From the NCBI GenBank assembly GCA_031178805.1, contig JAPSIJ010000008.1:1-19634 (forward strand): 19,634 nt of DNA. The letters run 5' to 3'. The notes below the pieces were generated by a model, which had not been told where the DNA came from, made no database searches, and worked only from the letters and a program-made list of their open reading frames with translations. Made by a program: the position numbers and the translations under genes. Of this stretch, positions 1-7,501 are shown piece after piece. The first letter of the stretch is position 1; each line of letters begins with the position of its first letter. This DNA is from Cellulomonas sp. (GTDB lineage Bacteria; Actinomycetota; Actinomycetes; Actinomycetales; Cellulomonadaceae).

Positions 1-728
1 GTCGGGCCGTCGACCGTGCGGACCACCACGCTGGAGGTGTCGTCCGCCTCGATCGGGTTGGCGTGGTACAGGTCGAGCCGGACGTCGGCGACCTGCTCGG
101 TGCGCGTCACGCCGCCCAGGTGCAGGGCGGTCACCACGGCGTGCGCGAGCGGGTTGGTGGTCACGCCGTCCACGACGTCCGTGCCGTCCACGCTCCGCCG
201 GCCGGCCCAGGCGGAGCGCTGCCAGTACGCGGCCGTGCGGGTCCAGCAGCCGACGGTGCCGACGTGCCGCACGTCGCCGACGACGCCCTCCGCGATCATC
301 CGGTGGGCGCGGTCCAGGGCGCTCGACCCGAACGTCTGGAAGCCCACCTGGCACAGCCGGCCGGTCTCGCGGACCACGTCGAGCAGGGCGGCGTGCTCCG
401 CGGCCGACGGGGTGGGCGGCTTCTCCAGCATGACGTCGCAGCCGGCGCGCATGGCGAGCTCCGCGAGCTCGCGGTGGGTGTGCATCGGCGTGGCGACCAC
501 CACGACGTCGGGCCGGGAGGCCGGGTCCGCCAGGTTCGCGGCCAGCGTGGGGAAGTACGGGGTGCCGTCCGGCACGTGCTCCAGCGGGCCGGGGTCCCGG
601 TGGTTCACGACGGCGGCCAGCCGCGCGCGCCCGAGGGCGGTGAGGTCGGCGAGCCGCTCGCGGTAGTACCAGCCGAACCCGCGGGGGCCGACGAGGGTCA
701 CGGCCGGGACGTGCCCACCGGTCAGCAC
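1..728 (-). CDS. Gfo/Idh/MocA-family NAD(P)-dependent oxidoreductase, 3' end cut by window edge
   Basis: About 242 residues are readable and the C-terminal part lies off the left edge. The N-terminal nucleotide-binding fold has a glycine-rich turn GPRGFG (about residues 14-19), then VVVVATPMHTH (about 76-85) and the family signature EKPP (about 102-105), whose lysine normally contacts the cofactor or substrate. A substrate-domain motif DGVTTNPLAH lies near 187-196. The start is GTG at 728, preceded by GGAGGT six bases upstream. It overlaps the stop of the upstream DUF6807 gene by 7 nt, so the two are translationally coupled. These enzymes oxidise or reduce sugars, inositols or sugar acids in the cytoplasm. 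The substrate cannot be read from the sequence, but the DUF6807 pairing and the hexuronate locus suggest a plant sugar derivative. Family call firm, substrate unknown. Confidence 0.85.
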   Translation of the reverse strand, partial: MLTGGHVPAVTLVGPRGFGWYYRERLADLTALGRARLAAVVNHRDPGPLEHVPDGTPYFPTLAANLADPASRPDVVVVATPMHTHRELAELAMRAGCDVMLEKPPTPSAAEHAALLDVVRETGRLCQVGFQTFGSSALDRAHRMIAEGVVGDVRHVGTVGCWTRTAAYWQRSAWAGRRSVDGTDVVDGVTTNPLAHAVVTALHLGGVTRTEQVADVRLDLYHANPIEADDTSSVVVRTVDGP

Positions 729-1714
729 GGCGCCACCTCCGGCTCCTCGCCGCGTCCGGCGCCCGGGGCGAGCGCCGCCTGCGCGCGGGCGGCCAGCGCG
801 GCCGCCCCCGGCACGTCGAGCGCGGTGTCCACCGCCGCCCCGACCAGACCGAGCCGCAGCGGGGCCCCGGCCGGCAGCACGCGGGTGTGGTCCCACGCGA
901 CGGCCGGGCAGGCGCCGTCGTACTCGGTGGCCCGCAGGAACCAGGGCAGCGCCGGCCCCGGCTGCGCGAGCACGAGCGTCACGGCGCGCGCGCCGCGACG
1001 TTGCACGAACGCGACCCACGGGCTGGTCGAGCCGTGGGCCACCGCCTCGCCCGCCCCGCCGGCGGACAGGACCGTCGTGCCGTCCGCCGTGCCGAGCCGC
1101 CACAGGATGCCGCCGTAGCCGGCGCCCGCGCGGCCGTTGGTGGCCGGGCTGTCGAACCGGACGTCCGCCGCGCCCGCGGTGAGGTCGCTGGTCCAGCCCA
1201 GCGCCCAGCCCCCGTCCGGCAGCAGCGCGTGCGCGAGCCGGCGGCGCTCGGTCAGCAGCACGTCGCCGGCCCGGTCGCGGTAGCGCAGCTCCTGGGTGAC
1301 CGCGCCGGGGGAGACCGCGGTGGTGACGGGCTCCTGGCGGCCGTGGTTGTCCAGCAGCGTGGAGCCGCGGCCCCGGACGTAGGTGCGCCCGCCCCAGAAG
1401 CTGGTGCCGTTGACGACCGGCAGCGCCATCGACACGCCCACGTGGTGCACGTGGTCGGCGGGCCGGACGTCGGTCAGCGGCACCCCGCCCGCGGTGCGCA
1501 CCGGGTGCAGGTACGGGCGCGGGGCGGCGGTCTGCGCCATGTCGCTGCCGTCGCGGTACTCCGCGAGCACCTGGCCGCCGCGGAGCAGCCGGGCGCCGTG
1601 CGCACCGTCCGGGGACCAGGCGGGGGCCCCGTCGGCCGTGGTCTCCCCGGGCGCGCGGCCGTGGTCGGGGGCGGGCCGCGGGGAGGGGTGCGGGCGGGCG
1701 GGGGGCGCGGTCAT
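722..1714 (-). CDS. DUF6807 / PmoA-like family protein
   Basis: A 330-residue cytoplasmic protein without signal peptide or membrane segment. The segment RPYLHPVRT, followed by PLTDVRPADHVHHVG and a FWGGRTYVRG stretch, is typical of the DUF6807 family (often annotated methane oxygenase PmoA, a misleading label). In this family the conserved His/Asp cluster lies in a galactose-mutarotase-like beta fold. No reaction is established to my knowledge. These genes usually sit beside Gfo/Idh/MocA oxidoreductases in carbohydrate loci, as here, and the stop overlaps the next gene by 7 nt. I chose ATG 1714 over an in-frame ATG at 1756 because GAGGTG lies six bases before it and the longer version only adds a charged, unconserved 14 residues. 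The operator/promoter region just upstream implies control by the local LacI protein. Confidence 0.8.
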   Translation of the reverse strand: MTAPPARPHPSPRPAPDHGRAPGETTADGAPAWSPDGAHGARLLRGGQVLAEYRDGSDMAQTAAPRPYLHPVRTAGGVPLTDVRPADHVHHVGVSMALPVVNGTSFWGGRTYVRGRGSTLLDNHGRQEPVTTAVSPGAVTQELRYRDRAGDVLLTERRRLAHALLPDGGWALGWTSDLTAGAADVRFDSPATNGRAGAGYGGILWRLGTADGTTVLSAGGAGEAVAHGSTSPWVAFVQRRGARAVTLVLAQPGPALPWFLRATEYDGACPAVAWDHTRVLPAGAPLRLGLVGAAVDTALDVPGAAALAARAQAALAPGAGRGEEPEVAPC

Positions 1715-1768
1715 GCGGGTCACCTCGTCGTGTCGCGGGTCGGTCTCCGGGCGCACCCGGTGCTCCGG

Positions 1769-1792
1769 ACGCTAGCGCGGCAACCGGTTTCC
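1769..1792 (-). promoter_or_regulatory. Operator A with -10-like hexamer, upstream of the DUF6807 operon
   Basis: GGCAACCGGTTTCC at 1779-1792 is a near-perfect dyad around AACCGGTT, identical to operator D. Read on the minus strand, the hexamer TAGCGT (1774-1769) lies 4 bp downstream, so a bound repressor would cover the core promoter. The implied transcript starts near 1762, about 48 nt before the ATG at 1714. No clear -35 box is seen. Operator shape and location are observed; binding by the LacI protein encoded at 1837-2859 is inferred. Confidence 0.72.
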
Positions 1793-1836
1793 CGCCAGAC
1801 CCTCCTCGGTCGCGGCGGCCCGCGGGCGCGCGCCGG

Positions 1837-2859
1837 TCAGGGCGCGGGGACGGGTCCCGTGCTGGCGCGCTCGCGCAGCCGCGTCTCGAGCCACAGCGTC
1901 TCGGGCGCGTCGGCGCCGGCGACCGCCGCCCGCAGCCGGGCCCAGGCCTGCCGGCCGAGCTCGGCGTGCGGCACGGCGACGGTGGTCAGGGCCGGGACGG
2001 CGTACCGGGCGAGCTCGATGTCGTCGAACCCGACCACGCCGACCGCGCCCGGCACGTCGGCGCCCGCCTCGCGCAGCCCGGCGAGCAGGCCGAGCGCGAC
2101 GAGGTCGTTGAAGCACACGGCGGCGGTGGCACCCGTCGCCAGCACGCGGGCGGCGCTGCGGTGGCCGTCGTCGACGGTGCCCCCCGCGTCCAGCACGGTG
2201 ACGGAGAGGTCCGGGTGGCGGGACCGCGCCGCGTCGAGCGCCGCGCGGCGCCAGGTGTCCGGCGCGCTGCCGCCGGGGCCGGCCAGGTACACCAGCGCGG
2301 TGTGCCCCGCGGCCACGAGGTGGTCGAGCACGGCGGCCGTCCCCGCGGCGTAGTCCACGCACACGCTCGCGGTGCCGGCGGACTCGCGGTTCACCAGCAC
2401 CGCGGGCGCGAGCGCGGGGAGCAGGGCGGCGAGCTCGTCGTCCGGGGCGCGCGGTGAGACGACGAGCACCGCGTCGCAGCGCCGCCGCGCCTCGGCCAGG
2501 ATCTCCGCCTCCTCCTCGGGGCGCTCCTGGGTGTCGGCGACCAGCACCCGGTACCCGTCCGCGGCGGCCGCCGCGGTGACGCCGTGCAGGATCGACTGGA
2601 ACATCGGGTTGCCGAGGTCGGGCACGACGAGGGCGACGGTCTCCGTGCGGCCGATGGACAGGCTGCGGGCCAGGGTGCTGGGCCGGTAGGCGAGCCGCTC
2701 GGCGGCGGCCCGCACCCGGTCGGCGATCTCCGGGTCCACGGTGGTGCGGCCGTTCATCACGCGGGACACCGTGGCGCGCGAGACGCCGGCGGCCGCGGCG
2801 ACGTCCCCGATGGTGGTCGGCCCGGCGGTGCGGTCGCTGCGGGGTCCGGGTCGGGCCAT
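1837..2859 (-). CDS. LacI-family transcriptional regulator of the hexuronate locus
   Basis: A 340-residue protein of normal LacI length. The N-terminal helix-turn-helix reads TIGDVAAAAGVSRATVSRVMNG (about residues 16-37), followed by the hinge-helix region YRPSTLARSL. A periplasmic-binding-protein-like sensor domain follows, starting VALVVPDLGNPMFQSI and including CFNDLVALGLLAGLRE and GVVGFDDIELARY, which are typical inducer-domain signatures. ATG 2859 has GGAG five to six bases upstream. The open frame continues upstream, but that extension is out of keeping with the family. The gene is divergent from the oxidoreductase-uxaA operon. Six copies of one palindromic operator occur in this locus, one before this gene itself, so it is probably an autoregulated local repressor released by a hexuronate-pathway metabolite. 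The inducer is unknown. Confidence 0.93.
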   Translation of the reverse strand: MARPGPRSDRTAGPTTIGDVAAAAGVSRATVSRVMNGRTTVDPEIADRVRAAAERLAYRPSTLARSLSIGRTETVALVVPDLGNPMFQSILHGVTAAAAADGYRVLVADTQERPEEEAEILAEARRRCDAVLVVSPRAPDDELAALLPALAPAVLVNRESAGTASVCVDYAAGTAAVLDHLVAAGHTALVYLAGPGGSAPDTWRRAALDAARSRHPDLSVTVLDAGGTVDDGHRSAARVLATGATAAVCFNDLVALGLLAGLREAGADVPGAVGVVGFDDIELARYAVPALTTVAVPHAELGRQAWARLRAAVAGADAPETLWLETRLRERASTGPVPAP

Positions 2860-2883
2860 CGGCGCTCCTCGATCGGGCGCCCG

Positions 2884-2913
2884 GTCGGCTGGTCCGGGCG
2901 CGGACCAGCCGAC
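2884..2913 (-). repeat. Perfect 13-bp stem hairpin in the lacI leader
   Basis: Positions 2884-2896 and 2901-2913 are exact reverse complements separated by four bases (GGCG on the plus strand). The hairpin begins about 25 bp upstream of the lacI ATG and its distal end overlaps the putative -10 hexamer TACCGT (2917-2912). No T-run follows on either strand, so a simple intrinsic terminator is doubtful. It could be an RNA hairpin in the lacI 5' leader or a protein-binding dyad; its sequence is unlike the CCGG operators. Confidence 0.55.
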
Positions 2914-2940
2914 GGTACACCAGGGGAGAAACCGGTCCCG
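2912..2940 (-). promoter_or_regulatory. Operator B with -10-like hexamer, upstream of lacI
   Basis: AGAAACCGGTCCCG at 2927-2940 keeps the left half-site GAAACCGG, but the right half is degenerate (CCC for TTT). It lies about 68 bp upstream of the lacI start. On the minus strand TACCGT (2917-2912) lies 9 bp downstream and gives a -10 candidate. A weaker operator is common for an autoregulated repressor gene. This is the least symmetrical copy in the set. Confidence 0.5.
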
Positions 2941-2993
2941 GCGCGCGCGCCGCGACGGCCCAGGAGACCCTGCCGCGCCGCTCGGACCGGGGA

Positions 2994-3020
2994 TACGCTG
3001 GTGGCTGGAAACCGGTTCCC
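2994..3020 (+). promoter_or_regulatory. Operator C with -10-like hexamer, upstream of the oxidoreductase-uxaA operon
   Basis: GGAAACCGGTTCCC at 3007-3020 is a dyad with a single mismatched pair. The plus-strand hexamer TACGCT (2994-2999) precedes it by 7 bp, which would place the transcription start at about 3006, inside the operator edge. It ends 16 nt before the ATG at 3037. A repressor here would block initiation directly. The -35 region is weak. Confidence 0.7.
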
Positions 3021-3036
3021 GATCGAAGGAGATCCC

Positions 3037-4419
3037 ATGCCCGCCCCCGACCGACCCCGACGGCGGTTCGCCGTCGTCGGCACCGGCTCCCGCGCGGAGA
3101 TGTTCGTCCGCGCCATGGCCACCACGCACGCCGACGTCGCGGTGCCCGTGGCCCTCGTCGACCCGAGCCCCACGCGACGGGCCTACTACGACGAGCTGCT
3201 CGCCGGCCACGGCCTGCGGGCGGAGCACCTCGGGCCCGAGGACCTGCCCGCCCTGCTGGACTCCGGCCGGGTGGACGCGGTGGTGGTGGCCTCGCCCGAC
3301 GACACGCACGCCGACCACGTCTGCGCGGCCCTGGACCGCGGGCTCGACGTGGTGTGCGAGAAGCCGCTCGCCCACGACGTCGAGGGCCTGCGCCGGATCG
3401 GCGCCGCCGCCGAGCGCTCCGCGGGCGAGCTCGTCGTGACGTTCAACTACCGGTACTCGCCGCGCAACAGCGCCGTCCGCCGGCTGCTGGCCGACGGCGC
3501 CGTCGGCACCGTGACGGGCGTGCACTTCGAGTGGCTGCTCGACACCGTGCACGGCGCCGACTACTTCCGGCGCTGGCACCGCGAGAAGGACCGCTCGGGC
3601 GGCCTGCTGGTGCACAAGGCCACCCACCACGTGGACCTGGTGAACTGGTGGCTCGGCGACGTCCCCGAGCGCGTCACGGCCCTGGGCGGCCTGCGGTTCT
3701 ACGGCGACGAGCGGGCCGCCGAGCGCGGGCTCGCCGGCCGGCCGGCGCTGAGCCGCGACGCGGGGCCGGGCGACCCGTTCGCGCTGGACCTGGCCGCCGA
3801 CGACCGGCTGCGGCGGCTGTACCTGGACGCCGAGGGCGACGACGGCTACCGCCGCGACCAGGACGTGTTCGCGCCCGGGGTGACGATCGAGGACACCATG
3901 AGCGTGCTCGTCGGGTACCGCGGCGGCGCGGCCCTGACCTACGCGCTGTCCGCCTACAACCCGTGGGAGGGGTACCGCGTCGCGGTCACCGGCACCGAGG
4001 GCCGGCTGGAGCTGGACGTCGTGGAGCGCAGCCACGTCCCCGCCGGCCGGACCGGCGCGCTGCTGGGTCCCGGCGGCAAGAGCGGGCCGGCGGTCGACCC
4101 CAGCGTCGCGCGGGACGAGGACGCCGACGACCCGGTGCGGCCGTTCGGCGCCCGGCTGGTGGTGCAGCGGCAGTGGGAGCGGCCCCGGGTGGTGGAGATC
4201 GCCGAGGGCGCGGGCGCGCACGGCGGGGGCGACGCGCTGCTGCTCGACGACGTGCTGCGCGGCGCCGGCCCGGACCCGCTCGGCCGGCAGGCGCACTACG
4301 TGGACGGCGTGCGCAGCGTGGCCGTCGGGCTGTGCGCCAACCGCTCGATGGCGACGGGCGGCACCGTCCGCACCGCCGACCTCGGCCTCCCGCTCGACCT
4401 GCCGGCGGGCGCCCGGTGA
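3037..4419 (+). CDS. Gfo/Idh/MocA-family oxidoreductase, first gene of the uxaA operon
   Basis: A 460-residue soluble enzyme, longer than the usual 330-400. The Rossmann fold starts FAVVGTGSRAEMF (11-23) with AVVVASPDDTHADH (81-94) and the signature EKPL (108-111). The catalytic-domain motif normally has the form GG..LLD.G.H..D. Here it reads GGLLVHKATHHVDLVNWW (188-205), so H197 and D200 are kept but the usual Asp is His193. This His-type motif occurs in some subfamilies. An insertion around residues 220-280 (RLRRLYLDAEGDDGYRRDQ and nearby) and an extended C-terminus explain the length. ATG 3037 has AGGAGA about six bases upstream. The stop overlaps the uxaA GTG start by 4 nt (GTGA), so the two are co-translated. 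It probably processes a uronate or uronide feeding the pathway; the substrate is inferred only from context. Confidence 0.88.
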   Translation: MPAPDRPRRRFAVVGTGSRAEMFVRAMATTHADVAVPVALVDPSPTRRAYYDELLAGHGLRAEHLGPEDLPALLDSGRVDAVVVASPDDTHADHVCAALDRGLDVVCEKPLAHDVEGLRRIGAAAERSAGELVVTFNYRYSPRNSAVRRLLADGAVGTVTGVHFEWLLDTVHGADYFRRWHREKDRSGGLLVHKATHHVDLVNWWLGDVPERVTALGGLRFYGDERAAERGLAGRPALSRDAGPGDPFALDLAADDRLRRLYLDAEGDDGYRRDQDVFAPGVTIEDTMSVLVGYRGGAALTYALSAYNPWEGYRVAVTGTEGRLELDVVERSHVPAGRTGALLGPGGKSGPAVDPSVARDEDADDPVRPFGARLVVQRQWERPRVVEIAEGAGAHGGGDALLLDDVLRGAGPDPLGRQAHYVDGVRSVAVGLCANRSMATGGTVRTADLGLPLDLPAGAR

Positions 4420-5966
4420 CCGCCGCGACGGCGCCCGGCGCGCTGCTGCTCCTGCACCCCGACGACGACGTCGCCGTCGCCACCCGGGACCTGGGGGAGG
4501 GCGACCGGCTCGCCCGCCCCGGCGCCGCACCGGGGGCGGCGGAGCTGGTCGTCGCCGGTCCCGTGCCCCGCGGGCACAAGGTCGCGCTGCGGGCCCTGCC
4601 GGCGGGCGCCCCGGTGCGCAAGTACGGCCAGGTGATCGGGCGCGCCACCGGGCCGGTGGCGCCCGGCGCGCACGTGCACGGGCACAACCTCGGCATGGAC
4701 GACGCCGCCGCGACCCACGAGCTCGCGACCGTCACCACCACGCTGCCGGTGCCGCCGGGGCCGCGCCCGACGTTCCAGGGCTTCCGGCGCGCCGACGGCC
4801 GGGTCGGCACCCGCCGGTACCTGGTCGTGCTCACCTCGGTGAACTGCTCCGCCAGCACCGCCCGGATGATCGCCGACGCCTTCCGCGGACCCGCGCTGGA
4901 CCGGTACCCCGGGGTCGACGGCGTGCTCGCGCTCACCCACGGCAGCGGGTGCGGGCTGGTGACCGCCAGCGAGGGGGCGCAGGTGCTCGTCCGGACGCTC
5001 CGCGGCTACGCGCGGCACCCCAACGTCGCGGCGGTCCTGGTGCTCGGGCTCGGCTGCGAGATGGTGCTGGCCGGGTCGCTCGTCGAGGACGACATGCCCG
5101 CGGACACGCTGGTGCGGGTGATGGCGATCCAGGAGGAGGGCGGCGTCCGCGCCACCGTCCGGGCGGGGGTGGCGGCGGTCGAGGAGATGCTGCCGCACGT
5201 CGCGGCCGCGACCCGGGAGCCGTGCGACGCGTCCGAGCTGGTGCTCGGCCTGAACTGCGGCGGCTCCGACGGCTACTCCGGCATCACCGCCAACCCCGCG
5301 CTGGGCTGGGCGTCGGACCGGCTGGTCGCGCTCGGCGGCACGTCCGTGCTGGCGGAGACCCCCGAGGTGTACGGCGCCGAGCACCTGCTGACCCGCCGCG
5401 CGGTCAGCCCCGAGGTGGCCCGCCGGCTGCTGGACCGGATCGCGTGGTGGCAGCGGTACGCCGCGGCCGGCGGCGGCAGCCTGGACAACAACCCGTCGCC
5501 GGGCAACAAGGCCGGCGGGCTCACGACGATCCTGGAGAAGTCGCTGGGCGCGGTCGCCAAGGCGGGCCAGGCGGACCTCGCGGCGGTCGTGGAGTACGCG
5601 GAGCCGATCCCGCGCCCCGGGCTCGTGTTCATGGACACCCCCGGCTACGACCCGGTGTCCGTCACGGGGCTGGTCGCCGGCGGCGCGACGGTGGTGTGCT
5701 TCACGACCGGGCGGGGCTCGGTGTTCGGCAGCCGGCCGGCGCCGTCGCTGAAGCTCGCCACCAACTCCGAGGTGTACCGGCGCCAGCGCGAGGACATGGA
5801 CGTCGACTGCGGGCGGATCGTGGACGGCGGCGCGAGCGTCGCGGAGGTCGGCCAGGAGATCCTCGACCGGGTGCTGGCGGCCGCGTCGGGGGAGCCCACC
5901 GCGAGCGAGGCGGCGGGCATCGGGTTCGAGGAGTTCGTGCCCTGGCAGCTCGGCACGGTGACCTGA
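4416..5966 (+). CDS. uxaA: Altronate dehydratase UxaA
   Basis: The 516-residue product dehydrates D-altronate to 2-keto-3-deoxy-D-gluconate (EC 4.2.1.7), the third step of galacturonate catabolism. An N-terminal SAF-type domain (about 10-100) contains GHKVALRALPAGAPVRKYG (53-71) and HGHN (88-91). The GarD-type catalytic domain begins GFRRADGRVGTRRYLVVL (122-139) and carries NCSAS, GSGCG, GLGCE, LNCGGSDGYSGITANPALG and PGYDPVSVTGLVAGGATVV, with the conserved cysteines that usually coordinate the active-site metal. Length matches the E. coli enzyme, with SAF and catalytic parts in one chain. The start is GTG 4416 inside the stop of the preceding oxidoreductase gene. The transcript should end at the large hairpin just downstream. 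The galactarate dehydratase family is related, but the uxaB/uxaC neighbours favour altronate. Confidence 0.93.
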   Translation: MTAATAPGALLLLHPDDDVAVATRDLGEGDRLARPGAAPGAAELVVAGPVPRGHKVALRALPAGAPVRKYGQVIGRATGPVAPGAHVHGHNLGMDDAAATHELATVTTTLPVPPGPRPTFQGFRRADGRVGTRRYLVVLTSVNCSASTARMIADAFRGPALDRYPGVDGVLALTHGSGCGLVTASEGAQVLVRTLRGYARHPNVAAVLVLGLGCEMVLAGSLVEDDMPADTLVRVMAIQEEGGVRATVRAGVAAVEEMLPHVAAATREPCDASELVLGLNCGGSDGYSGITANPALGWASDRLVALGGTSVLAETPEVYGAEHLLTRRAVSPEVARRLLDRIAWWQRYAAAGGGSLDNNPSPGNKAGGLTTILEKSLGAVAKAGQADLAAVVEYAEPIPRPGLVFMDTPGYDPVSVTGLVAGGATVVCFTTGRGSVFGSRPAPSLKLATNSEVYRRQREDMDVDCGRIVDGGASVAEVGQEILDRVLAAASGEPTASEAAGIGFEEFVPWQLGTVT

Positions 5967-5984
5967 CGCACGGCGACGGCGCCG

Positions 5985-6032
5985 CACGCACGACGGGCGC
6001 CCACCCCGCGGGGTGGGCGCCCGTCGTGCGTG
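5985..6032. terminator. Bidirectional hairpin terminator between convergent uxaA and the solute-binding-protein gene
   Basis: The stretch 5985-6032 is a perfect 48-bp inverted repeat: 24-nt arms meeting at CCCCGCGGGG, with no mismatch. It lies 19 nt after the uxaA stop and 27 nt before the stop of the convergent gene, so it can terminate both transcripts. It has no U-tract, which is common for actinobacterial hairpin terminators. Confidence 0.85.
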
Positions 6033-6058
6033 GCGGTCCGGGTGTCCGGGTGCCCGGC

Positions 6059-7429
6059 TCAGGAGATGGCGTTGCCGAGCTCGGTCGTGAACCGCTCCGC
6101 GGCCTCGTGCGGGGTGATCCGCTCGAAGAACACCTCCGACGCCAGCCGCAGCATGATGTCGGGCAGCTCGCCGGCGCCCGCGGGCGGGACGGTCGGGGAG
6201 GGCCGGAGCTCGTCGCGCAGGTCGGTGAGGAACTCCGCGCCGATCCGGTCGGCGGGCTCCAGCTCGTCCTCGATCGCGGCGAGCACGTCGGCGTTCACCG
6301 GCAGCCCGCGGTCGGACAGGATCAGCCGGCCGGCGTCCGGGTCGTTGACCAGGAAGTCGATGAGCTTCGCCGCGGCCTCCTGCCGGGCGGGGTCCGACTT
6401 CGCCGAGACGGCGTAGTTCATCGACGCCTTGAGGTACATGCCCGGCTGGCTGTGCTCCTGCTCGCCCGGCACCCGGAGCAGGCCCAGCTCGCGCCCGGAG
6501 GACGTGGTGAGCGCGGGCAGCTGGTTCGACCAGAACGCCGAGAGCGCCCCGGTGTTGGTGGCGACGAGCGACTGCTCGACGCCCGCGGCCTGCACCTCCT
6601 CGGCCTTCGACGCGTCGGGCATCGCGCCCGCCCGCTGCAGCTCGAGCAGGTACGCGTACCAGTCGGCCACCGTGTCCACGTCGAAGCCGAGCCCGCCGTC
6701 CTCGGTGAACAGCGACTCCTCGTGCTGCCGCAGCCAGATCTGCAGGATCGGGTCGAGGAACCCGAAGTTCTGCACCCCGTAGACGCCGTCCTCGGTGCCG
6801 TCGGCCACCGCGGTGACGAACCCGGCGAACTCGTCCCAGGTCCAGGTGGTGTCGTCGGGGACCTCGAGGCCGGCGTCGGCCACGATCTGCGGGTCCACGA
6901 CGTAGGCGTGCACGTTCACCCCGGACGGCAGCGCGTACAGGGTGCCGCCGATCCGGCCGAGGTCGACGTAGTCGTCCTCGATGCCGTCCAGGTCCAGGCC
7001 GACCTCCTCCAGGTCGGCGATCACGCCGTTGTCGGCGTACTCCGCGATGAACCGCTCCTCCAGCGTGATGACGTCCGGGGTGTCGCCGCCGGCGACCGCG
7101 GTGTTCAGCTTGTCGAAGTACCCGGCCCAGGAGGTGAAGTCGGCCTCCACGGTGATGCCGGGGTTCTTCTCCTCGAACAGGTCGAGGGCCTGCTGGGTCA
7201 CCCGGTGCCGGGTGTCCGACCCCCACCAGGCGAACCGGATCGTGACGTCGCCGTCGCCGCCGGTGGGGTCGCCGGCGCCGGCGTCGTCGGAGCCGCCGCC
7301 GCACGCGGCCAGGGTCAGCGCGGTGGCGGCGAGCACCGCCGTGGTCCGGACCGCGCGTCCCAGCCGGGTGCCGCCGGCCGGGGGACCGCCGCGGGGGGAC
7401 GGCGGGGTGGTGCGGGAGAGCAGGGACAT
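6059..7429 (-). CDS. ABC sugar transporter, family 1 extracellular solute-binding lipoprotein
   Basis: A 456-residue lipoprotein. A basic N-region is followed by a hydrophobic stretch (about 29-41) and the lipobox LAAC with Cys43, then a Gly/Asp-rich linker, so the mature protein should be anchored outside the membrane. The mature part starts VTIRFAWWGSDTRHR and includes FEEKNPGITVEADF, TPDVITL and WTWDEFAGFV, typical of the MalE/UgpB-like family 1 fold. It captures the substrate and delivers it to the two permeases encoded upstream. ATG 7429 has GGAG six bases before it. The gene is third in the operon, after a 72-bp gap holding a 26-bp palindrome. Given the locus, the ligand is probably a uronate or oligogalacturonide, but this is inference. 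Confidence 0.92.
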   Translation of the reverse strand: MSLLSRTTPPSPRGGPPAGGTRLGRAVRTTAVLAATALTLAACGGGSDDAGAGDPTGGDGDVTIRFAWWGSDTRHRVTQQALDLFEEKNPGITVEADFTSWAGYFDKLNTAVAGGDTPDVITLEERFIAEYADNGVIADLEEVGLDLDGIEDDYVDLGRIGGTLYALPSGVNVHAYVVDPQIVADAGLEVPDDTTWTWDEFAGFVTAVADGTEDGVYGVQNFGFLDPILQIWLRQHEESLFTEDGGLGFDVDTVADWYAYLLELQRAGAMPDASKAEEVQAAGVEQSLVATNTGALSAFWSNQLPALTTSSGRELGLLRVPGEQEHSQPGMYLKASMNYAVSAKSDPARQEAAAKLIDFLVNDPDAGRLILSDRGLPVNADVLAAIEDELEPADRIGAEFLTDLRDELRPSPTVPPAGAGELPDIMLRLASEVFFERITPHEAAERFTTELGNAIS

Positions 7430-7450
7430 GGGTGTCTCCGTTCCGGTGGG

Positions 7451-7476
7451 GGTGCCCGACGACGTCGTCGGGCACC
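7451..7476. repeat. 26-bp perfect palindrome in the permease/solute-binding-protein gap
   Basis: Positions 7451-7476 are a perfect palindrome (13-nt arms centred on ACGT), lying between the second permease gene (stop at 7502) and the solute-binding-protein start (7429). As RNA it forms a strong hairpin about 20 nt upstream of the downstream start codon. Such intercistronic hairpins in binding-protein operons can act as partial terminators or as RNA-stability elements that set unequal expression. No poly-T follows. Confidence 0.6.
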
Positions 7477-7501
7477 GGAGGGGGTGCGGGCCGGGCCCGC
7501 G

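Noticed and set aside
1715..1836. Possible terminator after lacI
   Set aside because: Only short GC palindromes such as GCCCGCGGGC occur, with no stem long enough to stand out at this base composition, so none is listed.
1837..4530. A very long minus-strand frame that would extend LacI by more than 500 residues at its N-terminus
   Set aside because: The upstream part is the antisense of the oxidoreductase gene and has the low-complexity Arg/Ala/Gly/Pro composition of GC-rich shadow frames. LacI has a normal start with a Shine-Dalgarno site at 2859.
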